Below are positions 37,979 through 48,539 of a stretch of DNA of 64,000 bases, in pieces. This DNA is from Psychromonas sp. L1A2. GTDB lineage: Bacteria > Pseudomonadota > Gammaproteobacteria > Enterobacterales > Psychromonadaceae. The notes under the pieces were generated by a model that saw only the letters and a list, made by a program, of their open reading frames with translations, was not told the origin of the DNA and searched no databases. The number at the start of each line of letters is the position of its first letter. Positions within the stretch are counted from its first letter, which is position 1. The stretch lies in the NCBI RefSeq assembly GCF_009828855.1, contig NZ_WUAG01000002.1:868001-932000 (forward strand). The letters run 5' to 3'. Both the position numbers and the translations under genes were made by a program.

Positions 37979-39703
37979 ATGGAAATGCTCTCTGGCGCAG
38001 AAATGGTTGTGCGCTCACTACAGGACGAAGGTATAGAACATATCTTTGGTTACCCTGGCGGTTCAGTGTTAGATATTTACGATGCGATTTTTCAATCTGA
38101 TAAAATTGAGCATTATTTAGTACGTCATGAGCAAGCCGCAGTACACATGGCAGATGCTTATTCACGTGCAACGGGCAAAGTAGGTTGTGTATTAGTAACA
38201 GCTGGCCCAGGTGCAACAAACTGTATTACAGGTATTGCAACGGCTTACATGGATTCGATTCCATTAGTTGTTTTAGCAGGTCAAGTACCAACTTTCTGGA
38301 TTGGCGACGATGCCTTCCAAGAAACGGATATGATTGGTGTTTCTCGCCCAGTCGTAAAACACAGTTTCTCATGTCGTACCGCAGAAGAAATACCAATTGC
38401 AATTAAAAAAGCATTCTATATTGCATCAACAGGCCGACCAGGCCCAGTGGTTATCGATCTTCCAAAAGATGTACAAAACCCACTGAATAAATTCCCTTAT
38501 GAATATCCTGAAACGGTTAGCTTACGCTCATATAACCCAACGCTAAGCGGACATAAAGGACAAATAAAACGTGCAGTTGCTGCGTTAACAAGTGCTAAAA
38601 AACCTGTTTTATACGTAGGTGGTGGCGCCATTATTGCCAATGCATCAAAACAAGTATTAGAGCTTGCTGAAAAATTAAACTTACCAGTAACCAATACCTT
38701 AATGGGTTTGGGTGCATTCCCTGGCGAGCACAAACAATTTATCGGTATGTTAGGTATGCACGGCACTTATGAAGCAAACAAATCAATGCATAATGCTGAT
38801 TTGATTTTTTCTTGTGGTGCACGCTTCGATGATCGCGTAACCAATAATGTTGATAAATTCTGTCCAAACGCAAAAATCATGCATATTGATATCGACCCAA
38901 CATCTATCTCAAAAAATATCCACGCAGATTTACCGATTGTAGGTAGTGTTGAAGTGGTGTTACAACAGATGTTAGATCTGATTGAAGAAACTAAAGCAAC
39001 CAATGACAGCGAAAGCATTAATCTTTGGTGGGATCAAATTAACGAATGGCGCGCTAAAGATTGTCTTGCTTACAAAACATCAGAAACGCATATCAAACCA
39101 CAGCAAGTCATCCAGTGTTTATATAAAGTAACAAAAGGCGATGCTATTGTTACTTCTGACGTTGGTCAACATCAAATGGTTGCCGCTCAATATTATCCAT
39201 TTAAAGAACCTCGTCAATGGATTAACTCAGGTGGCGCTGGAACAATGGGCTTTGGCTTACCAGCAGCAATGGGTTGTAAAATAGCATTCCCAGATCGTCC
39301 CGTTGTTTGTGTAACAGGCGATGGCTCTATTCAAATGAATATTCAAGAGCTATCAACTTGTATGCAATACAACATTCCAGTTGTTATCTTGTTATTAAAC
39401 AACCGCTCCCTAGGTATGGTAAAACAGTGGCAAAAAATGTTCTACGGTGGTCGTCAATCTCATTCTTATATGGATAGTGTGCCTGATTTTGTTAAATTAT
39501 CAGAAGCGTATAACCATATCGGTATTAAGGTAGACAAAATTGAAGAGCTTGAGCCTGCATTAGTACGCGCGTTTGAATTAAAAGATCGTGTTGTATTTGT
39601 TGACGTTGCGATTGATCCTGAAGAGCACGTTTACCCTATGCAAGTTAAATTTGGCAGTATGCAAGACATGTACCTAAGCAAAACGGAGCAAACTGATGCG
39701 TAG
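37979..39703 (+). CDS. ilvI: Acetolactate synthase large subunit
   Basis: TPP- and FAD-dependent enzyme that condenses pyruvate with pyruvate or 2-oxobutyrate, the first common step of valine, leucine and isoleucine synthesis. 574 residues: N-terminal PYR domain with the catalytic glutamate in [16 protein letters not shown], central FAD domain, C-terminal PP domain with TPP motif [19 protein letters not shown]. Ribosome site AAGGA precedes ATG 37979 (second ATG at 37985). It overlaps ilvH by 8 bp, so the two subunits are translationally coupled. Confidence 0.97.
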   Translation: MEMLSGAEMVVRSLQDEGIEHIFGYPGGSVLDIYDAIFQSDKIEHYLVRHEQAAVHMADAYSRATGKVGCVLVTAGPGATNCITGIATAYMDSIPLVVLAGQVPTFWIGDDAFQETDMIGVSRPVVKHSFSCRTAEEIPIAIKKAFYIASTGRPGPVVIDLPKDVQNPLNKFPYEYPETVSLRSYNPTLSGHKGQIKRAVAALTSAKKPVLYVGGGAIIANASKQVLELAEKLNLPVTNTLMGLGAFPGEHKQFIGMLGMHGTYEANKSMHNADLIFSCGARFDDRVTNNVDKFCPNAKIMHIDIDPTSISKNIHADLPIVGSVEVVLQQMLDLIEETKATNDSESINLWWDQINEWRAKDCLAYKTSETHIKPQQVIQCLYKVTKGDAIVTSDVGQHQMVAAQYYPFKEPRQWINSGGAGTMGFGLPAAMGCKIAFPDRPVVCVTGDGSIQMNIQELSTCMQYNIPVVILLLNNRSLGMVKQWQKMFYGGRQSHSYMDSVPDFVKLSEAYNHIGIKVDKIEELEPALVRAFELKDRVVFVDVAIDPEEHVYPMQVKFGSMQDMYLSKTEQTDA

Positions 39704-40196
39704 AATAATTTCTGTATTATTAGAAAATGAATCTGGTGCACTTGCACGTGTTGTTGGTTTATTTGCACAACGTGCTTATAACATCGAATCTTTAACCGTT
39801 TCACCAACGAATGATTTAACATTATCACGTATGACAATCACTACTGACGTAGTTGACAATGCAACACTTGAACAGATGATGAAGCAATTACACAAACTAG
39901 TTGATGTGTTACGTGTTTCTGAATTAACTCAAAGTGCACATGTAGAACGTGAGCTATTGTTAATAAAGGTACGTACAGTAGGTAGTGAAGCACGTGAAGA
40001 GGTTAAACGCACCTGTGATATTTACCGTGGTCAAATCGTTGATATTACTCAACACCTGTACACAATACAATTAACGGGTGTGGGTTCAAAATTAGATGCT
40101 TTTGTAGCAACTATTTGTGATGCAAGTGAAATTGTTGAAGTGGTAAGATCCGGTGTTTGTGGTATTGCTCGCGGTGATAAAGCACTGCGTGCGTAA
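39696..40196 (+). CDS. ilvH: Acetolactate synthase small (regulatory) subunit
   Basis: Confers valine feedback inhibition on the large subunit. 166 residues, with an N-terminal ACT domain ([20 protein letters not shown], about 2-75) and a C-terminal ACT-like domain. It overlaps ilvI by 8 bp and is followed by a terminator at 40226. Confidence 0.97.
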   Translation: MRRIISVLLENESGALARVVGLFAQRAYNIESLTVSPTNDLTLSRMTITTDVVDNATLEQMMKQLHKLVDVLRVSELTQSAHVERELLLIKVRTVGSEAREEVKRTCDIYRGQIVDITQHLYTIQLTGVGSKLDAFVATICDASEIVEVVRSGVCGIARGDKALRA

Positions 40197-40225
40197 ACGC
40201 TAATCTAATTGTTAAAACTTTACTT

Positions 40226-40261
40226 ATGCAAAGTGCAGCTTCCTGTACTTTGCATTTTTTA
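40226..40261 (+). terminator. Terminator of ilvIH
   Basis: ATGCAAAGT-(12 nt)-ACTTTGCAT followed by TTTTTT, 30 bp after the ilvH stop. The loop contains GCAGCTTCCTGT, which allows extra pairing. Confidence 0.85.
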
Positions 40262-40277
40262 TTTATAGGAGAATGAA

Positions 40278-40484
40278 ATGTTCGAGTTGCTAGCGCTATT
40301 GATGTCCGCATTTGTACTTTTTATGTTTGGTATATCGGTACTTAGTCTTGGTGTTATCGCCTTCATAATGATCGCTTGCTTTATCTTTATTGGTGCTCTC
40401 TCCTTTATTTTTAAATTTGGTATTTGGTTCTTAATTGCTTATCTAATTTACTATTACTTCTTTCAATATAACAAGGACAAATAA
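40278..40484 (+). CDS. PspG-like small inner-membrane protein
   Basis: 68 residues, almost entirely hydrophobic with two to three helices (MFELLALLMSAFVLFMFGIS..., FIFKFGIWFLIAYLIYYYF). The pattern, including the opening M-x-E-L-L and the mid K-F-x-x-W-x-L, resembles phage-shock protein PspG of E. coli. No sigma-54 promoter is evident upstream; a TAGGAG ribosome site is present. Its stop overlaps the next start (TAATG), so it is coupled to the PCuAC gene. Identification is tentative. Confidence 0.5.
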   Translation: MFELLALLMSAFVLFMFGISVLSLGVIAFIMIACFIFIGALSFIFKFGIWFLIAYLIYYYFFQYNKDK

Positions 40485-40939
40485 TGAAAAAACTAACTCT
40501 TTTAATTTGTACATTACTCATTTCAATAAGTGGTTTTGCAAGTGAGATAGACATTAGCAAGCAACTTATACGTGCAACGCCTCCCCATACTAAAAGCAGT
40601 GCCGCTTTTTTTACTATCACTAATAATACCGATAAAAGCATCAACTTAGTTGCAGTAAATAGTGATATTGCAGAACAAGTTCAGATACATAATAATATTA
40701 ATAAAGATGGCATGATGAAAATGCGTCAAGTAGACACTATAATGATTAAAGCAAATAGTAGTACATCATTACAGCCAGGTGGTTATCATGTTATGTTTAT
40801 AGGCTTAAAAAATAGTTTAACAGAAGGACAAAGCGTCGATCTCATGCTTTATTTTGATAATGGTGAACAGATCAAAGTAAATACACCAGTACAAAAGATT
40901 AACGCTTCTCACAAAATGTCAGATCACAAACATCATTAA
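40484..40939 (+). CDS. Periplasmic copper chaperone, PCuAC family
   Basis: Binds Cu(I) in the periplasm; relatives deliver copper to the CuA site of cytochrome oxidase. 151 residues with a signal peptide (1-20, GFAS), one cupredoxin-like domain, and the metal motif HNNINKDGMMKMRQ ... GYHVMF (H-Mx-M ... HxM arrangement). The C-terminal tail HKMSDHKHH adds further ligands. Translationally coupled (TAATG) to the upstream membrane-protein gene. Confidence 0.85.
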   Translation: MKKLTLLICTLLISISGFASEIDISKQLIRATPPHTKSSAAFFTITNNTDKSINLVAVNSDIAEQVQIHNNINKDGMMKMRQVDTIMIKANSSTSLQPGGYHVMFIGLKNSLTEGQSVDLMLYFDNGEQIKVNTPVQKINASHKMSDHKHH

Positions 40940-40968
40940 ATAATTAAGCTCACAAAGGGATATCAATT

Positions 40969-41580
40969 ATGAAAAAACAAGTTTTAGCGGCTGCTATCGC
41001 AGCTACAATGAGCATGCCAGCAATGGCTGATTTCTTAGGTGTTTATGCTGGTCTTGATTACAGCACGAATGAAACAACGCTCGACAATGATTCAGACAGA
41101 TCAAATAATATTTCTGGTTATGTCGCTTTTGAACATTTCATTCCATTAATACCAAATATTAAAATTAAATATAATGACCTAACAAACCACCATTTTGATG
41201 AAGATAATAGCTCAACGACAAATGGTATCTTGTATTACGAAATCCTTGATAATGGATTAGTTGAACTCGATTTAGGTGCTGTTTATACGGATGCAGAAGG
41301 TTACAACGAAAGTGCATCAATAGTACAAGCTTATGGTGCAGCTAAAGTACATGTACCAGGGGTAAGTATGCATGCTTTTGCAGAAGTCATTGGTGGTTCA
41401 GTAACAGATGATGACGCATTAAGTGCTGAAATTGGATTAGCTTATACCTTTAACCCGGATTCAAGCTTATTAAATATCGCGGTTCGCACAGGTTACCGCG
41501 TACAAGAGCTGGATTTAGATCATACGGCTAACAAGCAAGAAATTGATGGTTTATTTGCAGGTGTAGAAGTTCATTTCTAA
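40969..41580 (+). CDS. TIGR04219-like outer-membrane beta-barrel protein
   Basis: 203 residues: signal peptide MKKQVLAAAIAATMSMPAMA (cut after 21), then DFLGVYAGLDYS and alternating amphipathic strands ending in LFAGVEVHF with terminal phenylalanine, typical of an 8- to 10-stranded barrel. The family is common in Vibrio and Shewanella and has no known function. 29 bp after the PCuAC gene, probably one transcript, with a terminator at 41609-41645. Confidence 0.75.
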   Translation: MKKQVLAAAIAATMSMPAMADFLGVYAGLDYSTNETTLDNDSDRSNNISGYVAFEHFIPLIPNIKIKYNDLTNHHFDEDNSSTTNGILYYEILDNGLVELDLGAVYTDAEGYNESASIVQAYGAAKVHVPGVSMHAFAEVIGGSVTDDDALSAEIGLAYTFNPDSSLLNIAVRTGYRVQELDLDHTANKQEIDGLFAGVEVHF

Positions 41581-41608
41581 GCCAGTCTAAAAATAGCACA
41601 TTAAATTT

Positions 41609-41645
41609 AAAGGCCACAAATAGTTATCTATTTGTGGCCTTTTTG
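41609..41645 (+). terminator. Terminator after the TIGR04219-like gene
   Basis: AAAGGCCACAAATAG and CTATTTGTGGCCTTT form a 15-bp perfect stem with a four-base loop, followed by TTTT. Confidence 0.92.
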
Positions 41646-41696
41646 ATTAAATAGATGTCGAGGACGGGTAAGTTGAGTGTTTTTAATTCTTTTTAA

Positions 41697-41855
41697 TACT
41701 GATTACATTAAATAAGTGATCTAAATTTTGCGCAGGAAAAATGAGTTAGTTCAAGGTGAAAATTTCGTAAATGGTTGTTCCATTTACGAAATTTACAATG
41801 AAGAAATAAGTTATTTTAACAAGTAAAATAGATAACTTAACTAGTGTGATTGGTA
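41697..41855 (+). repeat. MITE-like element, type A, copy 5
   Basis: 159 bp, TACTGATTACATTAAATAAG at the left end and CTAGTGTGATTGGTA at the right, TAA on both flanks (41694-41696, 41856-41858). Close to the complete copy at 27887-28046. Confidence 0.87.
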
Positions 41856-42034
41856 TAATAACTCATCAAAATAGTTAAAAGTTGATCTCGCAAACTAGTC
41901 TGTTAGCAGACTTATAAAAGTATTGCATAACATTATGATGTGTTTAAAGTGATAGATGGCAATGGAATGTAAAATAAAAGAGCTTTGATAAACTTGCTTA
42001 TACATTATCCATCATTATAAAAATTAGGAATATC

Positions 42035-42664
42035 ATGATCAAATTACATCATTTAAATAAATCACGTTCTAAACGCATTATTTGGTTATTAGAAGAACTT
42101 AATATTGACTATGAAATTATCCCATACCAACGTGATAGCGTTAGCTTCCTTGCCCCACCAGAGCTTAAATCGGTTCATCCGTTAGGCAAGTCACCTGTGA
42201 TTGAAGATAATGGTTTAGTAATCGCAGAATCAGGCGCTATTACTGAATACCTTATTGAGCAATACGACGCAGACGGTAAGTTATCACCAACACGTGGTAC
42301 AAAAGAGTATGTAGAATACTCTCAATGGCTACATTTTGCGGAGAGCTCTGCTATCTTACCTTTGTTATTAAAAATGTTTGTTGCAAAAGATGGCTGTAAA
42401 ACTAACTTTTTAGCTCAATATGCAGATATAGAAACCGAAAAAGTGATTAGCTTCTTCGACCAATCGTTACAAGGTAAACGTTATTTAGTCTCAGACCAAT
42501 TAACTGGTGCAGATATTATGATGTCGTTTATTGCAGAGTTAGTACAAAACAATGGCGAATTAGATAAATATAAAAACATAGCCACTTATATTCAACAACT
42601 AGCCAGCCACCCTGCTTTTACTCGCTCAAATGAAATCGAATTAGATGCAGAAACAACGATATAG
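42035..42664 (+). CDS. Glutathione S-transferase family protein
   Basis: 209 residues: thioredoxin-like N-terminal domain (1-80) starting MIKLHHLNKSRSKRIIWLLEEL, with the glutathione-site S/ES motif in VIAESGAITEYLIEQY, then an all-alpha C-terminal domain including LTGADIMMSFIAE. The LNKSRSKR opening suggests a yeast GTT1-like or beta-type GST. Substrate unknown. Monocistronic. Confidence 0.88.
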   Translation: MIKLHHLNKSRSKRIIWLLEELNIDYEIIPYQRDSVSFLAPPELKSVHPLGKSPVIEDNGLVIAESGAITEYLIEQYDADGKLSPTRGTKEYVEYSQWLHFAESSAILPLLLKMFVAKDGCKTNFLAQYADIETEKVISFFDQSLQGKRYLVSDQLTGADIMMSFIAELVQNNGELDKYKNIATYIQQLASHPAFTRSNEIELDAETTI

Positions 42665-42715
42665 CACTTTGAAAAAATTAATGGGGTGATTGCATCAAGC
42701 TTTTACCCCTTTATG

Positions 42716-42968
42716 TACTCGTTACCGTTTAAGGTACTTTTTTCAGTCGTTAGCTTGGACTCCAAATCAAAGCCAACATGATAATAATGGCGAGTCCTTA
42801 TTGAAGGTTGGAACGCAGAGTTGGTTTTCAAGCTAACGACCCAGAGGGCGAGCAGTGAAGTAAACACCTTCGTTGTTAGAAAGTGTCGATTTACCCCGTT
42901 AGATCTTGCTCTTTCTGCCTCGCATCTGTTCACTTCACCATTTGCTGAATCTTGAATGGCAACAGGTA
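42716..42968 (-). repeat. MITE-like element, type C, copy 2
   Basis: 253 bp in reverse orientation relative to 29226-29482. Ends TACTCGTTACCGTTTAAGG and its partner CTTGAATGGCAACAGGTA. The interior shares TAAATCGACACTTTCTAACA and the CCCTCTGGGTC block with copy 1. A spurious 96-codon frame covers it. Confidence 0.8.
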
Positions 42969-43198
42969 TATTAATAAAAAATGACTTGGTCATATTTTAA
43001 ATCGATTTATAATGTGACCAAGATTAAACATAACCAGTCTTAAATTTTCCTCTCTAAGAAACCGCCTAAATACGAATGATTATTACCCACACTTTTTTAA
43101 ATAGCATTTAGTTATAAAAGAGTAACTTTTATTCTTTTGTGTTAATTATAAGCTCGCGTAAACTGCATCTATCTTAATGTAATAGCGGAAATTACTTC

Positions 43199-44995
43199 AT
43201 GGCACTTAACAATTTATCGGCTTTAACATCGCCTTTATCAGAGTCTCAATTGACTCAATTGCAACAAGCAACAGCAGGCTTGGATGCAGTACAAACTGCA
43301 TGGGTTAGCGGTTATCTAGCAGGCGTAAGCCAAGGCCCAGTAACAGCAGCAGCTCCGACGCAAAGCGCAGGACAAAGCTTAACTATCTTAGTTGGTTCAC
43401 AAACGGGTAATGCAAAAGGCGTTGCACAAGAACTAGCTGAACAAGCGACAGCGAAGGGCATCCCTAATAAACTTGTTTCAATGGCTGATTACAAAGTTAA
43501 AGCGATTAAAGATGAGAGCCATGTCATTGTTGTTGCCAGCACTAACGGTGAAGGTGAAGCACCTGATGACGCCATTGATTTACATGCATTTTTAGCCTCT
43601 AAAAAAGCACCTAAATTAGATGGATTAAAATTTGCTGTCTTAGGTTTAGGTGATTCAAGCTATGAATTTTTCTGTCAAACAGGTAAAGATTTTGAACAAC
43701 GCTTACAAGCATTAGGCGGCGAAATAATATCAGACCGTTTAGATGCCGATGTTGATTATCAAGAAGTAACGCAAGCATGGTTCGACAAAGCATTAACAGC
43801 AGTTGAAGCGACACTTGAAAAAGCAGGCACATCAACAACAGCCGCTGTCGCAACAGGCACCATCGTAACGGAAAATAAATATAATAAACAAAATCCTTTC
43901 AGTGCAAGTTTATTAACAAGTCAAAAAATCACTGGCGACCGTTCAGCAAAAGACGTGCGACACATTGAAATTGACTTAGAAGGTTCAGACTTACATTACA
44001 CAGCGGGTGATGCACTAGGCGTTTGGTTTAAAAATAACCAAAACATGGTTGATGAACTGATTGAAAAGTTAGGCCTAGATGCGACTAAAGAAGTCACTGT
44101 AGGCGATAAAAAAATTGCATTAAAAGATGCATTAATTGAAGAATATGAATTAACTGGTACACACCCAGCTTTCATTGAAGGTTATGCTGCGTTAACAGAA
44201 AACGAAGCATTACAAAAACTAGCTGAAGATAAAAACGCTTGTCGTGACTTCGCTAATAATAACCAGATTGTTGATGTTGTAACCGCAACGGGTAATGACA
44301 AAGTAACAGAAGAAAACTTCGTTGCGCTATTACGCCGTAGTAGCCCTCGCCTATATTCAATTGCATCAAGCCAAACTGAAGTGGAAGATGAAGTTCACTT
44401 AACTGTCGGAGCGGTTGTATTTGAGAATGAAGCAGGTCAACAACGTGGTGGAAGTGCTTCTACTTTCTTATCTCATCGTTTAGAAGAAGGTGAAGAAGTT
44501 AAAGTATTTATTGAAGATAACCATAACTTCCGTTTACCAGCGAATCCAGATACACCGGTTATTATGGTCGGTCCTGGTACCGGTATCGCGCCTTTCCGTG
44601 CATTTATGCAAGAGCGTGAAGCAAGTGAAGCAACAGGTAAAAACTGGTTATTATTTGGTGACCAAACCTTTAACGAAGATTTCTTATATCAAGTTGAATG
44701 GCAAACACATTTGAAATCAGGCCTATTAACAAAATTAGACCTTGCTTTCTCACGTGACCAAGCTGAAAAAATATATGTACAAGATCGCTTAAAAGAAAAT
44801 GCTGCAGAAGTCTTTAAGTGGTTACAAGATGGAGCACACTTCTATGTGTGTGGCGATGCAAACCGCATGGCTAAAGATGTACAAACAGCATTAATCGATA
44901 TTATCAGCAAACAAGGAAAACTAAGCCTTGAAGATGCTGAAGAATACTTAACAGAATTACGCCAAGCAAAACGCTACCAAAGGGATGTTTACTAA
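43199..44995 (+). CDS. cysJ: NADPH-dependent sulfite reductase flavoprotein, alpha subunit
   Basis: Passes electrons from NADPH through FAD and FMN to the CysI hemoprotein for six-electron reduction of sulfite to sulfide. 598 residues: flavodoxin domain (about 62-200, [16 protein letters not shown]), FAD domain with [10 protein letters not shown] (about 380), NADPH domain with [14 protein letters not shown] (about 458), and terminal KRYQRDVY. First gene of cysJIH; its stop overlaps the cysI start (TAATG). Confidence 0.97.
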   Translation: MALNNLSALTSPLSESQLTQLQQATAGLDAVQTAWVSGYLAGVSQGPVTAAAPTQSAGQSLTILVGSQTGNAKGVAQELAEQATAKGIPNKLVSMADYKVKAIKDESHVIVVASTNGEGEAPDDAIDLHAFLASKKAPKLDGLKFAVLGLGDSSYEFFCQTGKDFEQRLQALGGEIISDRLDADVDYQEVTQAWFDKALTAVEATLEKAGTSTTAAVATGTIVTENKYNKQNPFSASLLTSQKITGDRSAKDVRHIEIDLEGSDLHYTAGDALGVWFKNNQNMVDELIEKLGLDATKEVTVGDKKIALKDALIEEYELTGTHPAFIEGYAALTENEALQKLAEDKNACRDFANNNQIVDVVTATGNDKVTEENFVALLRRSSPRLYSIASSQTEVEDEVHLTVGAVVFENEAGQQRGGSASTFLSHRLEEGEEVKVFIEDNHNFRLPANPDTPVIMVGPGTGIAPFRAFMQEREASEATGKNWLLFGDQTFNEDFLYQVEWQTHLKSGLLTKLDLAFSRDQAEKIYVQDRLKENAAEVFKWLQDGAHFYVCGDANRMAKDVQTALIDIISKQGKLSLEDAEEYLTELRQAKRYQRDVY

Positions 44996-46686
44996 TGAGC
45001 CAGAAATTACACGACAACGAACGCATTAAAATTGAAAGTAATTATCTTCGCGGTAACTTAGTAGAAGGAATTAACGATACAACAACAGGCTCATTTCATC
45101 CTGATGAAGTACAGCTCGTTAAATTCCACGGTCTATACCAACAAGACCACCGTGATCTGCGTGCTGAACGTAAGCAACAAAAACTAGAACCGTTATATTC
45201 GTTCTTGTTACGAGCTCGTTTACCTGGTGGTGTTGTAACACCTGAACAATGGTTAGAGATCGATCGTATTGCTGAAGAATTAACTGATGCAGGTAGTATC
45301 CGTATTACCACACGTCAAACGTTCCAATACCACGGTATCTTTAAACGTAATTTAAAATCAGTATTCCAAGAATTGAAATTCAAAGCGAATATCGATTCTA
45401 TTTTTACGGCGGGTGATGTAAACCGTAATACTATTTGTACGTCTAACCCTGAGCAATCTGAATTGCACACAGAAGTGTATGAGCTTTCTAAAAAGTTAAG
45501 TGAACACTTCTTACCAAAATCAAATGCTTATGCAGAGATTTGGTTAGATGGCGAAAAAGTATTAGATACGGTAGAAGAAGAGCCTATCTACAAGAATATT
45601 TTCTTACCACGTAAATTTAAAATTGCTGTGGCATTACCGCCGTACAATGATGTTGATATTCATGCCAATGATCTTAACTTCATTGCCATCATTGAAGATG
45701 ACAAAATCACTGGTTATAACGTGGTTGTTGGTGCTGGTTTAGGTATGACACATGGCGATAAAACAACGTTCCCACGTCTAGGTGATGACTTTGGTTTTAT
45801 TACTGTAGATAAAGTAATGGAAGTAGCTGAAGCAGTAGTAACAACACAACGTGACCTAGGTGGTCGTGTTAGTCGTTCACATGCTCGTACTAAATATACG
45901 CTTGAAACACACGGTATCGAAACCTTCAAGAAAGAAGTTGAGAAACGTGCTGGTATTGCTTTTGCAGCACCCGGTGCTTACGAGTTCACAGAACGTGGCG
46001 ACCGTATCGGTTGGGTTAAAGGTATCGATAACAAATGGCACCTAACCGTGTTCATTGAGAATGGTCGTATCCTAGACTTTGATGGCAAACCATTAAAATC
46101 AGGTTTAGTAAAAATTGCAAAAGTACACCAAGGTACTTTCCGCATGACAGCGAACCAAAATCTAGTAATCGCAAGTGTGCCAGAATCTGAAAAAGACAAC
46201 ATTGAAAAATTAGCACGTGAGTGTGGGTTAATTGATGATGGTACAAGTGGTCAACGTCTTGATTCTATGGCATGTGTTTCTTTACCAACGTGTCCGCTAG
46301 CAATGGCAGAAGCTGAACGTTATTTACCAAGCTTAACCGACGATGTTGAAGGCTTATTAGCTAAGCACGGCATTGCAAAAGACCATATCATCCTGCGTAT
46401 TACAGGCTGTCCAAATGGTTGTGGTCGTGCGATGTTAGCGGAAGTTGGTTTAGTGGGTAAAGCGCCTGGTCGTTATAACCTGCATTTAGGTGGTAACCGT
46501 ATCGGTACGCGTATTCCTAAAATGTATGCTGAAAATATTGATGAAGCAACGATCGTCAGTACACTAGATGAATTAATCGGTCGCTGGGCAACAGAGCGTG
46601 ACCAAGATGAAGATTTTGGTGACTTTGTTATTCGCGCAGGCATTATTTCTGAAGTAGTTGTTGCGGCTAGGGATTTCTATGCCTAA
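44995..46686 (+). CDS. cysI: Sulfite reductase hemoprotein, beta subunit
   Basis: Siroheme-[4Fe-4S] enzyme that makes sulfide in the cytoplasm. 563 residues: two ferredoxin-like and siroheme-binding repeats, with the cluster cysteines in [16 protein letters not shown] (about 426-441) and [10 protein letters not shown] (about 471-480), and substrate arginines in the [10 protein letters not shown] region (about 103). It overlaps cysJ by 1 bp and cysH by 8 bp. Confidence 0.98.
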   Translation: MSQKLHDNERIKIESNYLRGNLVEGINDTTTGSFHPDEVQLVKFHGLYQQDHRDLRAERKQQKLEPLYSFLLRARLPGGVVTPEQWLEIDRIAEELTDAGSIRITTRQTFQYHGIFKRNLKSVFQELKFKANIDSIFTAGDVNRNTICTSNPEQSELHTEVYELSKKLSEHFLPKSNAYAEIWLDGEKVLDTVEEEPIYKNIFLPRKFKIAVALPPYNDVDIHANDLNFIAIIEDDKITGYNVVVGAGLGMTHGDKTTFPRLGDDFGFITVDKVMEVAEAVVTTQRDLGGRVSRSHARTKYTLETHGIETFKKEVEKRAGIAFAAPGAYEFTERGDRIGWVKGIDNKWHLTVFIENGRILDFDGKPLKSGLVKIAKVHQGTFRMTANQNLVIASVPESEKDNIEKLARECGLIDDGTSGQRLDSMACVSLPTCPLAMAEAERYLPSLTDDVEGLLAKHGIAKDHIILRITGCPNGCGRAMLAEVGLVGKAPGRYNLHLGGNRIGTRIPKMYAENIDEATIVSTLDELIGRWATERDQDEDFGDFVIRAGIISEVVVAARDFYA

Positions 46687-47443
46687 CACCTTAGTTCTAG
46701 ACCATCTATTAACACTTTCTAAAGCAGAGCAAAAAATCGCTCTCGCTGAAGTTAATACGTTATTAGAAACAAAGACAGCTCAAGAGCGTGTCCAATGGGC
46801 AGTCGAGAATTTAGAAAGTGAATTTGTTTTATCATCAAGCTTTGGAATACAAGCTGCTGTATGTTTGCATATGATCACAGCGGTCAAAGCTGATACACCT
46901 ATTATTTTGACGGATACAGGATACTTATTTCCTGAAACCTATCAATTTATTGATGATTTAACAAAGCAACTTAACTTAAACCTAAAAATTTACAGTGCAC
47001 AGCACAGTCCAGCATGGCAAGAAGCTCGTTATGGTAAATTATGGGATCAAGGCGTAGATGGTTTAACTAAGTACAATTTGATCAATAAAGTTGAGCCAAT
47101 GAAACGTGCATTGAAAGAATTAAATGCTAAAACATGGTTCTCTGGTTTACGTCGTTCACAATCATCAAGTCGTGAAGACTTGCCGGTTTTAAGCATTCAA
47201 AATAACTGCTTTAAATTTTTACCGATTATCGACTGGAGTAACAAAGAAGTACATTACTACCTAGAAGAAAACGGTTTAAGTTACCATCCATTATGGGAGC
47301 AAGGTTATGTCTCAGTAGGCGATGTACAAACATCACGCCCACTTGAATTAGGCATGAGTGAAGAAGAAACACGCTTCTTTGGCTTAAAACGTGAATGTGG
47401 ATTACACGAAGATCCAATTGAAGAACAAGGTAGTGGTATTTAA
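46679..47443 (+). CDS. cysH: Phosphoadenylyl-sulfate (PAPS) reductase
   Basis: Reduces PAPS to sulfite with thioredoxin. I take the ATG at 46679 ([10 protein letters not shown]), which overlaps the end of cysI; 254 residues. ATP-PPase-like [10 protein letters not shown] (P-loop), [21 protein letters not shown], and the catalytic cysteine in RECGLHEDP near the C-terminus. The lack of the second CC pair marks the PAPS-using, non-iron-sulfur form. Confidence 0.97.
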   Translation: MPNTLVLDHLLTLSKAEQKIALAEVNTLLETKTAQERVQWAVENLESEFVLSSSFGIQAAVCLHMITAVKADTPIILTDTGYLFPETYQFIDDLTKQLNLNLKIYSAQHSPAWQEARYGKLWDQGVDGLTKYNLINKVEPMKRALKELNAKTWFSGLRRSQSSSREDLPVLSIQNNCFKFLPIIDWSNKEVHYYLEENGLSYHPLWEQGYVSVGDVQTSRPLELGMSEEETRFFGLKRECGLHEDPIEEQGSGI

Positions 47444-47480
47444 TTACTTTCAATATTGATTAAATAAAATTGCTATAAAC

Positions 47481-47510
47481 AGCCTCTAATAATATTAGGG
47501 GCTTTTTTTT
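47481..47510 (+). terminator. Terminator of cysJIH
   Basis: AGCCTCTAAT-AAT-ATTAGGGGCT (one G-T pair) followed by TTTTTTTT, about 38 bp after cysH. Confidence 0.9.
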
Positions 47511-47607
47511 GCCTGTTTTTTACTTAAGAAAAAAGGTGACTTGCCGATAACTTAATATCAATGACTATAATGAATATTTTGATAAAGCATCAAAGCCAAG
47601 GGTTTAT

Positions 47608-48231
47608 ATGAAAAAAATAATACAATCACTACTAATATTTAGTTTATTAAATAGCGTAACAGCGATTGCTGAAGATTATGAAGTGATACAGGTATATACC
47701 CAAGATGAACTCAATTCGCTGATTAAAAAAAATAAGCATTTACAAAGAGTAAAAGCAGATGATTGCCAATTAGTACAAGATATCAAAGCGCATGCACTGA
47801 AGATACAAGAACCCTCTTACGTATTTTTATGGGGTGATATGCTTGCTTGGGGCGTTTGTGTAGAGCGTGATGCAACGTTAGGCATGTATTATATAGATCA
47901 AGCTGCTAAACAAGGTTTATTGGCAGCGATAGAACAATTAGGGCGTTATTACAATAACGGTACTTTGGTTATTAAAGACAAAGATAAAGCCACAAGGTAT
48001 TTCAGAGAAGCCGCATTGCAAGGTTACTTACCTGCAAAAATTAGTTATATCAAATTACTAGATCAAGGTTACGGCAGTCCACTTGATTATGAAGATGCAT
48101 ACAGGGCTTTAAATAGCAGCGTCATTGTAAATCCAAAAACCAAAAAAGAAGCGGAAAGATTATTAGCTAAATTAGCTAAAAAAATGCCTGGCTACGCCAT
48201 TGCCAATGCACGAAAAAATTACAACGATTAA
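47608..48231 (+). CDS. motX: Sodium-type polar flagellar motor protein MotX
   Basis: Component of the T-ring beneath the outer-membrane collar of the Na+-driven polar flagellum; with MotY it helps recruit the PomA/PomB stator. 207 residues: signal peptide (1-21), VYTQDELNSLIKKNKHLQRVKADDCQL (in parts, 29-55), then Sel1-like repeats (about 75-160) and the distinctive DQGYGSPLDYEDAYRAL. This pattern closely fits Vibrio MotX. It lies apart from other flagellar genes, as is usual for motX. Ribosome site AAGGG. Confidence 0.9.
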   Translation: MKKIIQSLLIFSLLNSVTAIAEDYEVIQVYTQDELNSLIKKNKHLQRVKADDCQLVQDIKAHALKIQEPSYVFLWGDMLAWGVCVERDATLGMYYIDQAAKQGLLAAIEQLGRYYNNGTLVIKDKDKATRYFREAALQGYLPAKISYIKLLDQGYGSPLDYEDAYRALNSSVIVNPKTKKEAERLLAKLAKKMPGYAIANARKNYND

Positions 48232-48539
48232 CTTATCACTTGAATTCAAGCTTTATAAAATCGAGTCTTATTACCAGAAGAAGTTAAAACAATAGCAATA
48301 TAAATAAACAAAAATGCCCCTGTAAATAATCGCTATCTTTAACTCGTTATTATCATTTTTATTCATTTGACTTTATTTAATGTTTTAATGTCAAATCTAG
48401 AGTCCCTAAAAGCCTCTCTAATACAAAAGCAAGACACTACCCTGCACTTGACCATCTTCACACACAAAACCTACAAGAGTAGCTTTCTCTATTATTTTTA
48501 GTATTAAAATTCCATCATTTACAACGCCACTAACGAATC

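Noticed and set aside
42703-42993. 96-codon reverse-strand ORF
   Set aside because: It coincides with a type C MITE-like element that occurs elsewhere without an open frame.
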